NCBI RefSeq assembly: GCF_026210795.1
Contig: NC_089441.1
Span: 2,418,001-2,482,000, forward strand
Source: Rhizophagus irregularis
Taxonomy: Eukaryota; Glomeromycota; Glomeromycetes; Glomerales; Glomeraceae
Length of the DNA stretch: 64,000 nt
Direction of reading: 5' to 3'
Shown here: positions 22,960-34,722 of the stretch, piece after piece
How positions within the stretch are numbered: the stretch's first letter is position 1
Layout of the letters: each line of letters starts with the position of its first letter
Translations under genes and position numbers: made by a program
The notes under the pieces: generated by a model
What the model was told of the DNA's origin: nothing
What the model saw: the letters and a program-made list of their open reading frames with translations, nothing else
Database searches by the model: none

Positions 22960-23240
22960 AATAATTACGAAAATTATTTAAGTTTGAGAGTTTACAACAA
23001 CGATTGGAGAAGTGTAACCTTATTGAAACCGGTTTTGTAATTCGCATATGGAAAAGAAATTGTTGAAGAAGTTAGAATGATCTTTAAGAGGGATTAGTAA
23101 TCATGTTGCGAATTGGATGAAGAGATACCAAAAATAGCAGAAAGATTCCCTGACCTGGTATACTGCGTCACGTAGGACAAGGACTGCGTATATTTGATAA
23201 AGGTTGATTTGTAAAGTTATTATAATGATCTAAAGTATTG
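22960..23240 (-). pseudogene. Decayed copy of the Asn/Ser-rich protein gene upstream of paralogue B
   Basis: The minus strand retains ordered pieces of the intact frame at 5204-5740: 'acaacgattggagaagtgtaacctt', 'gcatatgg.aa.gaa.ttgttgaagaagtt', 'attagtaatcatgttg' and 'ggtatactgcg'. The conserved IPGFKIVVIPT region and the whole N-terminal half are gone. Position and orientation relative to paralogue B match those of the intact frame relative to paralogue A. Confidence 0.65.
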
Positions 23241-25483
23241 AAGAACTTTCTCAAGATTAAAGTAAATTGCCCTTTTGTCTTTTATAATGCTTGAAAATAC
23301 TGTACAGTTCCTTCAAAATAAAAATTTCATATTACTAAACGGCATACCTTTGAAACATAATTAATAACATCCTGATTTTTAATATCTGTTACAAATAAGA
23401 GTTGGATTAACTAGACTAAACTTGGTTCTCAAAGTTTTTATAAAAAAAAGTAACGTAATACAAGACTACTAATTATTTAAATGACGACATTACACATATA
23501 ATAAATAAATACTCGGGGATAATTCCGTGAGCACTAACTGAGTCACATGATAAATTACACATGGGAATTACGCCTCAAACCATGAAACCCTAATATTACA
23601 TAATTAAGTTCAAAGTCAGGAAGAAAGAAAAAATACGATAGATAAGATATTGCATTGATTCTGCAATTGTCTTCAGATAAGAAAGAATAACCAATCTTTC
23701 GTTAAAGTAATTAAAATATAACTAATAAATAAACTGCTAACTAATAATGGAACTTCTAAAAATGGGTTGATTTTTTCCTCCTGATTATAATAATAATGAA
23801 TGATAAATACTGAAACAGGCCAAAGAGTAATTTCTTACGCTTTTATCTTTTGGTACCCAAATTTTTTTTCCTGGATTTTTTTTGTTATGAAAATAATTAT
23901 TTATAAATTGATCAAATGGCATTAAACACGGCATGAGATGAGAAACATTCCCTTAATGTATAATAAAATTGCTATTATACCTGGACTCCATGAAAGATCG
24001 TATATCATAATAACTATGAATATTTTATAAGTAATAATACCGACGATAAGACTTGCAAAAGAACGTACTGAAAGTAGTCTATTTATCAGAATTTAATATA
24101 TAAAGATAGATTGCAAATTTATAATGATGTTGAGATCAGGTGAATATACAATTTAAAACATGTATTTAATATAAAAAGTATTTGATAAAATCAATGATAT
24201 TATTAATAACTATGCCGTTAAACTACAAAGTTTTTATAAAGATAACTTACTCGCACATATATTAATTGGAGGTATCCATCTCAGTTCATAAATGCTATTC
24301 GTATGCTCGATATAAAATTTATTAACTCTGTTTATAAATTATAACAATTAATGGCAATTAATATATCAATTAAGGAACAATGATACGGACAGATGACACA
24401 TCAAAGAAGACCGTGTGCCTTCTTTTTTTAACTTGTTCATATGTTAACAATATAATGGTTTGTCTTCTCAATAGGTTTGCGTCGTTTGAGCAAGAAGTGA
24501 GCGACTGTAACTAAATATTGACCCATACCAGAAACCACCAGAAATCGTGATTATATTATATAAATCCGTACAATCATCTGCAATCTACCTCAATATGAGA
24601 GAGTTTAATTAAGTTAAGAAAAAATCGCTGTAATCGGTAAAAAGAATAATCCAGCTTGTGTCTTTAAACAGCCAAATATTTTCTCTAGTAATCTCATAAT
24701 CTCGTAAATCCCGTAAATTCCGCAAATACTGTGTTTACTGAATCTCTTATTATATAATAGTTTTGGATAATTTCACTGCAAAAGACTTAATAATGGTATT
24801 CGCGCCACATCAGATCATTATTAAGCGCCACAATCCGGACCAGAAATGAAATTAAAACTTCATAAGCTTTATAGATTCAGATTTTAATATCAAATTAATA
24901 TAACTAATTAGTTTTACACCATGTAATATAAAATCATTGTGTTTCACAAATTTAGAATTCAATCATTAATATTGGTACAACATGTGCATGATGGTCCTAT
25001 AGGGCCGTGTAATAATTAAATAGATAAATGTAGTAACCTAAAATCTTTACTTTCATATTTCCACCATGTGAAGAATAAATAAAAATTCATAGCATGTAGC
25101 GAATTAAAAATAATAAAAGGAGCGTAAATTGAAACTTGATAATAATTTAATAATAATTAAATTTTATATTTTATAAATATCATATCGGCTAATCAGAAAA
25201 GCCTCCCATAATTTTATACGCTAATGACAATAAGTAACCCATCAGTTATATAATGAACCCATCAACTGAGCTTAAATATTAATTGATTTTTCCAATCAGC
25301 CGATATGTTCATGCTTTAAAGATTTAATAAATGTTGATCGATCATACACTGCAAGATCATAGTACCACATTAATACATTTGCCAATTACAGTAATAATTT
25401 TTTCCCTTACAAGATCATCAGTCATTTCGGTATTGATCCATAAAACGGATAAAACATAATGAATATAAAGAAATATATCGATC
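23241..25483. other. Long non-coding stretch
   Basis: These 2.2 kb have stops in all six frames and no run that reads as a conserved protein. I looked for tRNA-like arms and found none. Nothing is supported here beyond AT-rich intergenic DNA. Confidence 0.45.
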
Positions 25484-25656
25484 TTACCCTGTAAAAAAAG
25501 TTAATCCGTTTTTTATATTCCATCTTTTTCCCGTAAAAGGCTCATATTTCCAGAATTATATCGCGGAATTTATCGAATTATTTACATTTTCCGTGAATGG
25601 ACCCGTGAAAGGCTCATGTTTACAGAAATAACGGATAAAATTTTTTATAGGGTTAA
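25484..25656. mobile_element. MITE with CCCTRTAAAAAA termini, about 173 bp
   Basis: The left end 'ttaccctgtaaaaaaagtta' and the reversed right end 'ttaaccctataaaaaatttt' are inverted copies, and the complementarity continues into 'atccgtt'. There is no coding capacity. The terminal TTA(A) could be a target duplication, although only the right side shows the full TTAA. Confidence 0.6.
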
Positions 25657-25880
25657 TTACGTAACAGTATAATAAGTGCTAAATTAGTAACATGCTTTTT
25701 TTCTTTTTTCTTGTTTTTTGAAGATTCTTTTATCATTGATTTATTGTATAAACTTGAAAAGATAGATAATGCCATTATTTAAATCATAAAATATTTATAT
25801 TAAATAATATTAAGTAATAAGTTTAAGTTAATTTGAAATGATAACCATTGACAGTTTAAAAGGTAAGAGAATAACTACAT

Positions 25881-25993
25881 TTAACCGGGGAAATTAATCG
25901 GTGAGACAGAATACATAATTCCTAGTCAAGCTTCAAAACTGGATTGTGCCAGAATTAACGTAATTCCTTACCCGGTTAATTCCCTCCGGTTAA
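25881..25993. repeat. Inverted repeat upstream of the secreted-protein gene
   Basis: 'ttaaccggggaaattaatcg' at the left and 'cccggttaattccctccggt' at the right are inverted copies with few mismatches, separated by about 65 bp. It could be a small MITE or a structured upstream element. It lies about 110 bp upstream of the start of the small secreted-protein frame. Confidence 0.55.
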
Positions 25994-26074
25994 GATTCTA
26001 AAAAGTAATAATAGAATGAAACGAAAATAGAAGCCAGGTGAAAATCCTAATTTAATATTTTCTTGAGCAAGAGA

Positions 26075-26082
26075 TATAAATA
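26075..26082 (+). promoter_or_regulatory. TATA box of the small secreted-protein gene
   Basis: A perfect TATAAATA stands 21 bp before the annotated Met codon. Initiation about 30 bp downstream of a TATA box would start close to or past that first ATG. The Met at residue 6 (26119) may therefore be the real start. Confidence 0.5.
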
Positions 26083-26103
26083 AGTCCATTTTCTTACACG
26101 GCA

Positions 26104-26496
26104 ATGGCACAATTCATCATGAATCATAATTACATTATTATTTTATTTCTTACACTTTTCCTCACACATGTTAAAAAAACTTTTGGATGTCATCCTGCTG
26201 GAGAGTTTTTTTCATCTGGAGCTGAGGTTCAAAATGCGACATTTTCATCGAGCCAAATCAGTATTACGACTTTTGCCCCCAATTCATTTAAAAATGATGG
26301 AATGTATACAGACGCACTTGGCCACTTTACCTTTGATTATACTGATTTTGCTGGTGGCATTTATTACAGTGGCCATGTGCGTATTTTACATGATCCTAAA
26401 TTTGTTAATGACCATAAATGTACCGATACAGGTCCTAATGCAGTTAATCCATACACATCAACCTGGAATTATGATCCAAAATTAACACCTCCATAG
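26104..26496 (+). CDS. Small secreted protein candidate (130 aa)
   Basis: This single-exon frame of 130 residues begins with a strongly hydrophobic stretch (IIILFLTLFLTHV) ending near residue 28, typical of a signal peptide with cleavage around TFG-CHP. The mature part of about 100 residues has two Cys, many Thr/Ser/Asn and aromatic residues, and motifs such as GHFTFDYTDFAGGIYYSGH that suggest a beta-rich fold. I do not recognise the family. A secreted, short, single-exon protein in a repeat-rich neighbourhood fits an effector-like candidate, but that is inference. The frame closes just where a decayed repeat-family gene begins. Confidence 0.6.
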   Translation: MAQFIMNHNYIIILFLTLFLTHVKKTFGCHPAGEFFSSGAEVQNATFSSSQISITTFAPNSFKNDGMYTDALGHFTFDYTDFAGGIYYSGHVRILHDPKFVNDHKCTDTGPNAVNPYTSTWNYDPKLTPP

Positions 26497-28084
26497 AATT
26501 GAGGTTCTAGAGAAAAATAAGACGGATACCACTGATAGAGTTCCTACATTGGAACAGAAGCATTCGCAAGATGATAATACTAATAACAATTCTTCTAACT
26601 TCAATTCGGGTGTAGACCATGTTTGCAAAACAAATGAGGATAAGGAGATGGACGCTTTCTTGGTCGACGTAAATAAGAAAAGCATTGGTGAAGATATTAG
26701 GCGACGCAATAAGGAGAAGAAACTCCAACGTGAATCAGCTAACCAGGACAACATCTCCGACTTATGTATCAGAAATTGTTAATAATATTGAGGTGCCAGA
26801 TGGGCTAGGGAGTCGAATCATTGATGGAAGTAATCCTCAGATTTATCTTGCGAAATGGTTGTAATTACAGATATCTCATACACAGCGCCTCTCGATCAAG
26901 ATCATGATCATGATCAGAAAGATATTGCTCCCTCTGTAGTAGATCCAAACTTATCACGCGATATAAAAACCCTTAACAATGTTAAAATTATCACATGAGA
27001 AACCGGAGGAAGAAATTGCCAATATTCCTCCCAGCGTCTGCCCGGAGATAGATAGAAATGTAGAGACGGAAAGATCGGAGAAAGAAAATTCTTCTGGTAG
27101 CTTACCAGGGCACATCCTACCGACCAAGAATGGTGGGAATGTTCAGGCTTCCTCGAGTATAGTAACCGAATTTGTACAAGATTTGTTGGAAGAGCTACTC
27201 TCATCTGATGATCCACTCCAGACTATGAAGTTTTCTTCTCCCAAAACCATAGTTCCCGGATCAATAAGCATCAAAAAACTTGCCAATTCATTCTACCAGG
27301 CGAATGTTGCAAGAAATAAAACGATCGTAGCAAAGCGATCAGAGATTACGTTATGGTGTTTATTCTCCGAAAGGTTCAAAGATAAAGTTGTGGAGCTTAG
27401 GTCTAATGATAAGAAACTTACGGATCTGACTGCAAGAAAGCGGATCTATAATGAAATGAAACCATACCTTACAGACATTTCGATTGGATATTTACAAGTA
27501 ATGACCTGTAAAGCGAGAAAAATCAATAAATTATTAATTATTTGGGTATATATGACTCTGTAACTCTGAAAAAGATTAAAGGTATACGGGATATATGGTT
27601 CAACGGGTCACCTGTAGCGCTGACAAAATTTCAAGGCTCACTAATCCTCAAATCGATTATATTATAGAACAAGTCAATTCGAAAATGATCGCTAGTCATG
27701 TGAATGAAATCTCCTCGACCATAAGCTACTACTTCAGCTCATGACTCTAACTCAGATGACTCCGACGCTAACGAATCCGACTCCAACGCCAATAAATTTG
27801 ATTCTGATGTATATTTCAAATCCGATGACTCCGATGCCAATAAATCTGATTCCGATGTATATTTCAAATCCGATGACTCCGACTCCGATGATGAGTATGA
27901 TCACGAATTTCATGAAAGGCTCACGCGTGAAGAAATGGCTCGATTAGCGAAGTTGGAGGATAAAACACTAACTAAGCCTGCCTATGAAGAGGACGATTTC
28001 GATAAAATGCTCTCGGAAGCTATCGAGGAAGAATTGGCATATTTTGATGATCCCGCACCTCAGTCAGTGACGGTAACTGCCTAG
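26497..28084 (+). pseudogene. Broken copy of a lineage-specific repeated gene family
   Basis: Reading pieces lie in different frames on the plus strand. An acidic N-terminal part is at 26510-26782 (MDAFLVDV..KKSIGEDIRRRN). A larger middle piece is at 26979-27563 with a compact helical domain (EITLWCLFSERFKDKVVELR, ARKRIYNEMKPYL). An acidic Asp/Ser repeat tail ends at 28084 (VYFKSDDSD twice, then EEMARLAKLEDKTL). Stops and at least two frameshifts separate them, including one near 27722-27743. From memory this matches a high-copy, transposon-associated family in R. irregularis. It is a pseudogene in this form. Confidence 0.65.
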
Positions 28085-28816
28085 AAGAATTATTGGGCGA
28101 AGGTTTTCTTTAGAAAATGCGAAAAATCGTATATTTCTTTTTTTTTCCGAATATCATGCACAGTAAGGCGTCATTGTCCGCAGAATATGCTATGCGCAGT
28201 AATACATTATCACATAATTAGCGGTAGATCCCGCTTCTATTGGTTGGAAGTGTGAAGAGTCAAATATTTTTCTCGTGGCGATTGGTAATAATTTTTAGAC
28301 CGTACATACTAATTTTTTATGCTCAAGCGTATATGCATGTTAATACAGGCTAATTTAGGAAATCTGGATTGGCAAATTAAAATTGCCAGCGAGGATCCAG
28401 AGACTTTTATTCTCAAACTTTCTCGCATATTCTCAAAATTATTACGTATATTATTGTAAAAGGACCCCTTGATGATCTTTACATATGGATAGCGTTAAAT
28501 TCTTTTATTGTTAAATTAAGGAGAGTCCATTGATCAGATTTTCGTGATGCGATCATATTAACGTAATTTCCCCGAAAGCGTATAACAAAATCGATTCTGT
28601 GAATTATATAAAAATGTGATGACCTGGTTAGTGAATCCTTTTATCCGCCTTGTGCAAGTAAAACGAAAAAATCAAAACCAATCTAACATACCATTATTTA
28701 CATCGTTAATATCCTTGATCAAACGAACTCCTGTATTACGCAAAACAATAATAAGGTATGTTGATTTTATTGCTCGGTTAGCTTCTTGATGTTAATCGAT
28801 TTTCCTGTCTCTATAG
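28085..28816. other. Non-coding stretch after the pseudogene
   Basis: No gene or clear repeat is seen here. The DNA is slightly less AT-rich than the neighbouring spacers, as is common near the repeated family upstream. Confidence 0.35.
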
Positions 28817-29131
28817 ATGTTCCAAAATAAACCGGATATATTACTCTTCTTGCTATGTATCGGCATTCTGATCTTCGCCGAGAAAATCTTAGACAATCAT
28901 CACGCGTACAATAGACGCAGTGAAACTATTCACATGAATCTCGTCACATGCAACGGCACAGCAAAAAATTTATCTTATGTAAGTATCTTCACGTGCCGAA
29001 TTCTTAAAACTTTGCGCAGCTTGTGTATGAGGCGGAATGGAATTATGTGAAAATGAATCGTGATGGTAAGTGTAAATCGATATTGTATTATTTTTTTTTA
29101 CCTCAGTTGCTAATACTTCCGTAATTATACT
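28817..29131 (+). CDS. Possible small membrane-anchored protein, weak candidate
   Basis: A Met at 28817 opens a frame whose first 22 residues include a hydrophobic segment (ILLFLLCIGILIFAEKIL), either a signal peptide or an anchor. A possible exon ends at 28978 with 'gtaagtatc'. An acceptor 'gcgcag' lies 41 bp on, and the frame continues (LVYEAEWNYVKMNRD) to a good donor at 29065. A third short exon from about 29107 would end in a stop near 29131. The first intron would be unusually short, and there is no family support. It could be a remnant. Confidence 0.25.
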
Positions 29132-29795
29132 ATAGGTTCGAAATTTCTTAATTTCAGAGTTCTCTAATGTTTTATATAGTCTGTGTTTGAGAGAGATATA
29201 GATAGACAAAAATTCTGTAAATATGTGTGGGATAATTTATTTCGGAAATCTAGTATAGTAAAAGACTGTGAGGGTAAGAATCACGTAATTAGCAATAGAA
29301 GTTAACTTGATGCTGGGACTCGCATTAAATGGTCTAGGATCTGCGTACTCCCTCCCTCTTTGATAGCATCATATATTTCATTCACTTCTCTAATATCTTT
29401 AATATCTTTCATTTCTGAATAATAAAGTTTGTGTGAAATCGGAAAAATTATTATATATGAATAACGCAAAATGGCAAAATTTAATTTGTATATACAGTAA
29501 TCAAAATATTTCACGATGACTCAAATTTTTTAATGATATTAGATAGGGTTAGATCAAAAATAAATGTATTTTATCAACTGATGGTACAATGATACAATGT
29601 AAAGTTCGGACTTAAAAAAAACGCGTTCTCAATTAATATCAATCAAGTTTAATAAGATTTATTAGACTTATTCAGACTTACAGCGCGTTCTGAAGTTTAA
29701 TAAAAGTTTATTGTATTACAAATCATATATATATTCAATAAGTCTAATATAAAACTAGGAAATCGTTTCTACTTTACTTCTTGCAATAAAAACAA
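29132..29795. other. Non-coding stretch before the four-exon gene
   Basis: No gene is supported. Near 29620-29760 there are repeated 'gcgttct' and 'agtttaataa' words and partial inverted copies ('taagtctaat' against 'attagactta') suggesting a decayed repeat. Confidence 0.35.
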
Positions 29796-30783
29796 ATGTC
29801 CGATATTTACGAAAGGATAAATAAACTTGGTCTTGAACAAGAAGAAATTATTAAAATCAAAAGTTATCTAGTTAGAAGTAAAGAAATAAGAGAACAATTA
29901 CTCTTGGCTCTTGCAAGTTGCAAATCAGAAGAAGAAGAAAAAGGAGTTATATGGAATTTATTACATAGTGGTAAGTTATCGAATAATTTATAAAATATTT
30001 ACCATTATTATTGTCCGTGACGCTAAGACAAAATCTTTTTTTTTTTTGATAATCTAACCCAATTTAGATGAACGTCAAGGTAAGCCTTTGCGTCGTAATG
30101 ATTGGTCAACTCGAACGTAGATTAATATTATGTAACGCTACGACTAAACCTTTTTTGTTCTTTATGATGATCAGGTCTTACGGTTACCGCTACTAATGAA
30201 AATGATAATATGACATACAAGACTTTGCCTTCATGGCAGAAAACCAAATATGACAGATTGGCTGACGAAAGTTTGAAAGCATTGTATTTGGAAACGATTC
30301 GTGAGGAGCGTGAAAAAAGTGTATATATACTTAATCTTATATCTATTTAAGTGATGTCTTACTAAATCGAAGAAGTTTTTTCGTCGTAAATTTCGTTATA
30401 TCCTTCCTTTTTATTAGGAACTTAATCTCGACATTATTAAAGTTGCACTCATTTCACTTGTTAATATCTCAATGGATGTTTTAAATAAAAGTCATAACGA
30501 CGATGAATCTATCAAAATATTTATGCTTATTTTAAATGCGGTTGTTGATGGAATTCAACTTCTAGTTATTATATTAAAAATAGTTAGGATAGGTTTGTTC
30601 TATAATAAAGAATACTTTATTCGAATATTTTATATTTTATTTCCAGTAGTTGTTGTGATTGTTTTATTTAGCATATTATTGAAAGTTGATATTTCTCCAA
30701 ATATAGCAATTTATTGGGTGGATGCGGGATTGTCATGTTCAGAATTGCTTTTAAAGGTATCATCTGTTCAACAAAATGTATAA
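29796..30783 (+). CDS. Predicted membrane protein with two hydrophobic segments (232 aa)
   Basis: Four exons join in frame: 29796-29970, 30068-30079, 30175-30320 and 30418-30783. The N-terminal half is soluble, charged and helical (LGLEQEEIIKIKSYL, KSEEEEKGVIWNLL). The C-terminal half has two hydrophobic helices (residues about 135-165, MLILNAVVDGIQLLVIILKI, and about 175-195, ILFPVVVVIVLFSILL) followed by a short hydrophilic end. Exon 2 is only 12 nt, encodes Asp-Glu-Arg-Gln, and can be skipped without changing the frame. I do not recognise the family. Splice signals are good throughout, so the gene structure is fairly secure. Confidence 0.6.
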
Positions 30784-31109
30784 AGCTTGTAATAATTAAT
30801 ATCACAGCACTTTGCCATAATGTTTAAGGTGAATTTCGCCTTTGAGACACGTTAATTCGCAAACTTTTTTTTGCACAAAACTATAAAATGGATTTTTTGC
30901 TGGGCCACGTATTGTGTGACAAAATAAATGATCACACGTGCAGGTCTGTACGACATATTAATTTTGCATATACAGTACATTCGAAAGAAAACTTATTAAC
31001 CTTTATTCTTTATTTTTTTCCGAACAAATGTGTGAAAGGAGGTCCACACGCAACACAGGACCCTCTTATTAAAGGAATAACGCCAACAAAAGCATATGTT
31101 ATGAAGGGG

Positions 31110-31989
31110 TGAGGAACTTGCAATTCCGAGATCACCAGGTGTAAAACCAACTGTGTCTTGTCGAGTAGATCTACGTGTGAAAAGGTTTGAAGATTCCATT
31201 TGCATGTGCTTTTGCTTTAGCGTCTTCGGCCATAGAACTCTTGGCATCATACACAATACAATTACGCTTCATACCTCCTTATCTTTAAGCAAGATATAAA
31301 GCATGTAGGAGTATGCAGACATAAGGCTCATTTCGGATGCATTGGTAATAAGAATAAGCTGTGTCCCAAATGCCCGTCAATTGATGATCTTGAAAAAGAA
31401 AGATATTATATTTCATCTACCTTCGATGGAGCATCCAAGAAAAGGAAAAGAAAAGATAATTCGCGTAAATCTACTAGTGGCACAAAAGCGCAAACCATAA
31501 TTTGTGAGCTGTCCATCCGTCCAGCTAGAGAAAGTATCAATTGGTGCCCCTCCCGAAGGTTCTGACATGAAATAAGTTTCGAATCAATTCCATAAATTAT
31601 ATTATGAGATTGATGATGCAGAAAAAAATGGGGATCGGACTAATAGAGATTTAGTTCGTTTCTGTTTTCGATTTGGAAAAGCCTTATCAGAGCGATTAGC
31701 TATACTTTTGCAAAGCAACCCTCCGCAACGCAAACAGCGCATACAAAGCTTAACAATTAACAAAGAAGTTAAGGACAAACTTCCAGAAAATGCGAATAAT
31801 GGTATGGTGCGCAAGAGAACAGATACAGCCAGAAAAATTTTTGACATCTTTAGTGTGATATGGGAAGATAAAATTCTTCGTATCAAGTCTTTTACTGCAT
31901 ATAGTTTTTTGGATCTAACGAGGAGTGAGGTCACGTTATTGCTGCGCCACAGTCACGTGATACTGTCCCCTTGTATTTTGGTTTTTTAG
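31110..31989 (+). pseudogene. Broken copy of a Cys-rich lineage-specific gene family
   Basis: Plus-strand pieces form a once continuous protein. A Cys-rich start (CNSEITRCKTNC, CMCFCF) is followed by CRHKAHFGCIGN and LCPKCPSIDDL, a basic segment (KKRKRKD), then a helical domain (VRFCFRFGKALSERLAIL, ARKIFDIFSVIWEDKILRIK). A TGA follows TCEKV at about 31186, an in-frame TAA stands at 31573 between SDMK and VSNQF, and frames shift near 31500 and 31250. The C-terminal helical part resembles the middle domain of the pseudogene at 26.5-28.1 kb in pattern (ARKI...F..I...KI..I..F.A). The resemblance to R. irregularis repeat families is from memory. Confidence 0.55.
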
Positions 31990-32874
31990 ACTTTCAAATG
32001 TAGTTTCGCATATGTGGTATTGTGAAGCATGATGCAGTTGAAACAATTAAATGAATAAAGCTTTGCCCATATCGGCGTCAGATTTACACCTTAAAAATAT
32101 AGGAAATTTCAATATTTTATTCACTATATTGCGTTATTTACATTATAAACACATAATTTTTAGCTTTCAAAGTTGTTTTTAAAGACTTTTTTAAAATATT
32201 TTTATTATTAGAACCAAGTGAAAGTTTATGGTACTTCTGTTTATGAAATGGATGGAATCTATTCCGCGCGTGAGATGTGAAAAACGCATTTTTTTTTAAT
32301 TAATTTTTTAAAAATATTGAGATATTATATATTTATATTATTTATAAAAAATAAACTAAATTTAGATGAGTATATTAAGTAAAAATAGAAAATTATTTTG
32401 AAAAAAAAATATCACTAGATAAATATATCTGTAAAAAATAAAGTAGAAGTGATACAATACTATTATGTAAATATTATATATATATACTAAATTAAAAATG
32501 AAATGATATTATTTATCAAAATATCTGTAGTTCTGTACTATAGAAAATTAAATCAAAGTTTACTAGAATTATTATAATAAAATATATTAAATAATAGTAA
32601 ATTTATATTTTTAAAGTCCAAAAATTTCTAAATAACAAATGCTAATAATTTAATAATTTTTATCCAGCCATTAAAACTAGAAATATGAAAATATCACTAT
32701 TTATTATAGTAAATCAGTAGTGCGTACTGAAATTCACAATTAACACATGTTAAGCATGTTAAGCAAGGACAAAAAAGTTCGGAGTAATTAAATTGATAAA
32801 CAAAATTCCGAGAAAATCTCTCGTGTGATTTATCCTAAAAAATTATAAAAGCACATCAAATTTCATTTAAAAAA
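31990..32874. other. AT-rich spacer upstream of the LDAH gene
   Basis: No gene is seen. A direct duplication 'gttaagcatgttaagca' lies at about 32747-32766. The last 100 bp should hold the promoter of the hydrolase gene. Confidence 0.4.
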
Positions 32875-34205
32875 ATGGTTTTGTTTAAGTTATCAACATT
32901 TCTGCGCCTCTTTATAAATAATTCTCCACTGCGGAATAAATATTTCTTACGAACAATTAGAAAAACGAGTTTCGCTATGTCCATTGCAGAACCAATTCAT
33001 GTTAATGAATTACCAAAACCTGGAGAAATTTCTCGATTAAAGGATAATTATATTGAAGGGGAACCATTAAAACTTATATTGCAAGATGAACAACATTTAA
33101 CTGAAACTTTATGGTGGCCTTCAAAAAGTAATGATGAAAATTATATCTTGTTTGTAATCCCGGGAAATCCTGGTGTAATTGATTATTATGTTGAATTCTT
33201 GAGTACAGTTCATAATGAGCTTGGAAAGAAAATTGACATTGTTGGAGGTTCGTATTTGGTAATATCATATGATTTTATTAAAATTACATCGTTAACTTAT
33301 CTTTATCATCATGATAGCTTCAATGCTTGGACACTCTTACGGGCCACATAATTTAGGCTTAAAAAATCTTTATTCTCTTCAAGATCAGATCGATCATAAA
33401 ATTCAGTTTATTGATAAATTAAAATCAAGATTCACTTCTCAAGGAGATGAGAAACAACCTAAATTTATTATTTGTGGACATTCGATTGGTGCTTACATTG
33501 GTGCTCAGGTATTTGTATTTCAAGGAATGAGTAGATTATTTTAACAAATTAAAAACTTCTAAATTCTGACTTTGATAGGTGTTGAAAGCGAGACCAAATC
33601 ATGGAATTGAAATGGTTTACTCGTTATATCCTACTTTGCAACATATCGTAAAGACACCTAATGGCATTATGATGAATGTAAGTTATTTATCATCCTTAGT
33701 GTAATTTCTTCTAAATCTCATATAAATGTTGAATTCTTTGCGGTTTCAGTTCTTGTTTAACGAACGTCCACGTAGTTTAGCTGCTTCATTTGTTTCGAAT
33801 TTACGATATTTCATCCCGCCAACTTTCTTCAAATTCTTGGTTTCTAGTTTGACCCGGCAAAAAGAATCAATGCTAAACATAACATTATCGGCTCTTCTAC
33901 ACGGACATGTCGTGGAAAACACATTATATATGGCGAGTAGTGAGATGGAAACAGTATGCGAGCTAGATGAAGAATTCTATCGTGAAAATTTAGGCAAATT
34001 CATATTTTATTTTAGTGAAGGTGATAAATGGGCACCGCTTGAACATTATGAAGATATGAAAAAAAGGTTTCCTGAAGGGAAAGTGTTACTATGTGAAAAA
34101 AATACTCCACACGCTTTCGTATTGAGTCATGGTGACATTATTGGGAAAATAGTTGCTGGATGGATTGTTAGTAAAACGACACGTGATCTCACTATTGATA
34201 ATTAA
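32875..34205 (+). CDS. LDAH: Lipid-droplet-associated hydrolase (LDAH family, 372 aa)
   Basis: Four exons (32875-33247, 33318-33508, 33579-33677, 33750-34205) give 372 residues of an alpha/beta hydrolase. The oxyanion-region motif is FVIPGNPGVIDYY. The nucleophile elbow is CGHSIGAY (Gly-His-Ser-Ile-Gly). A likely catalytic Asp is in EGDKWAP and the His in TPHAFVLS. SMLGHSYGP follows the first intron as in the family. LDAH proteins bind lipid droplets and are thought to act on sterol esters or related lipids; their exact substrate is debated. The first 33 residues are basic and hydrophobic, and a second Met (MSIAEP) could be an alternative start. The neighbouring ARFRP1 gene is convergent. Confidence 0.88.
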
Positions 34206-34722
34206 ATTTATGAAATCACAAACAAAAAAAGTATGTAATAAGATCAATTGATAAATTTTTAATTATAATTTAATAAAGCAATGAATTCTCTATATTCAAA
34301 AATATATATAATGTAAGCAAATTTCCCTCCGCTATTTATTGCGACAAAAGAGGGAGTTCGGTATACTTGTACCAACGATTTATTATTTTTTGAACTATTC
34401 AGAATAACAGATGATTTCATGTTATTAAAAAATGTAATTTAATTACTTTTCATTTATCCAAAACAAAATTATATTAAAATAACATCATAAAGTAAATATA
34501 CATACCATTTCAAATATATTACAAATAAATTGTTTCCTATAAAAGAAATCTATAATGAACTTTTATAAATATACTAAATATACTGAATATGAAAAAAGTA
34601 TACTAAAAAGTAATACTTTATAAATGTCTCGCAATTAAAAAAAAATAATTCTCTTATTTAAAATTAAAATATCTGTCTTTCTAATGAATAAGATTGACTA
34701 TTTAAACGTAGATTATTTTAAA
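34206..34722. other. Convergent 3' spacer between LDAH and ARFRP1
   Basis: The spacer is AT-rich, with polyadenylation-type 'aataaa' words on both strands (for example 34271-34276). It separates two genes that end towards each other. No gene is seen. Confidence 0.45.

Noticed and set aside
23241-25483. Searched for a tRNA or other RNA gene in the long empty stretch
   Set aside because: No cloverleaf-like arms or internal promoter boxes were found by eye. A covariance-model scan would be needed to exclude one.
26482-26754. 90-aa minus-strand frame, and another at 26914-27216
   Set aside because: They are antisense shadows of the plus-strand pseudogene, whose acidic and helical segments make sense only on the plus strand.
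27741-27947. 68-aa Pro/Thr/Met-rich repeat frame
   Set aside because: It is a shifted reading of the Asp/Ser repeat tail of the pseudogene. The other frame gives VYFKSDDSD repeats and a sensible C-terminus.
31602-31934. 110-aa minus-strand frame
   Set aside because: It is antisense to the helical domain of the Cys-rich-family pseudogene, which is in a coherent plus-strand frame.
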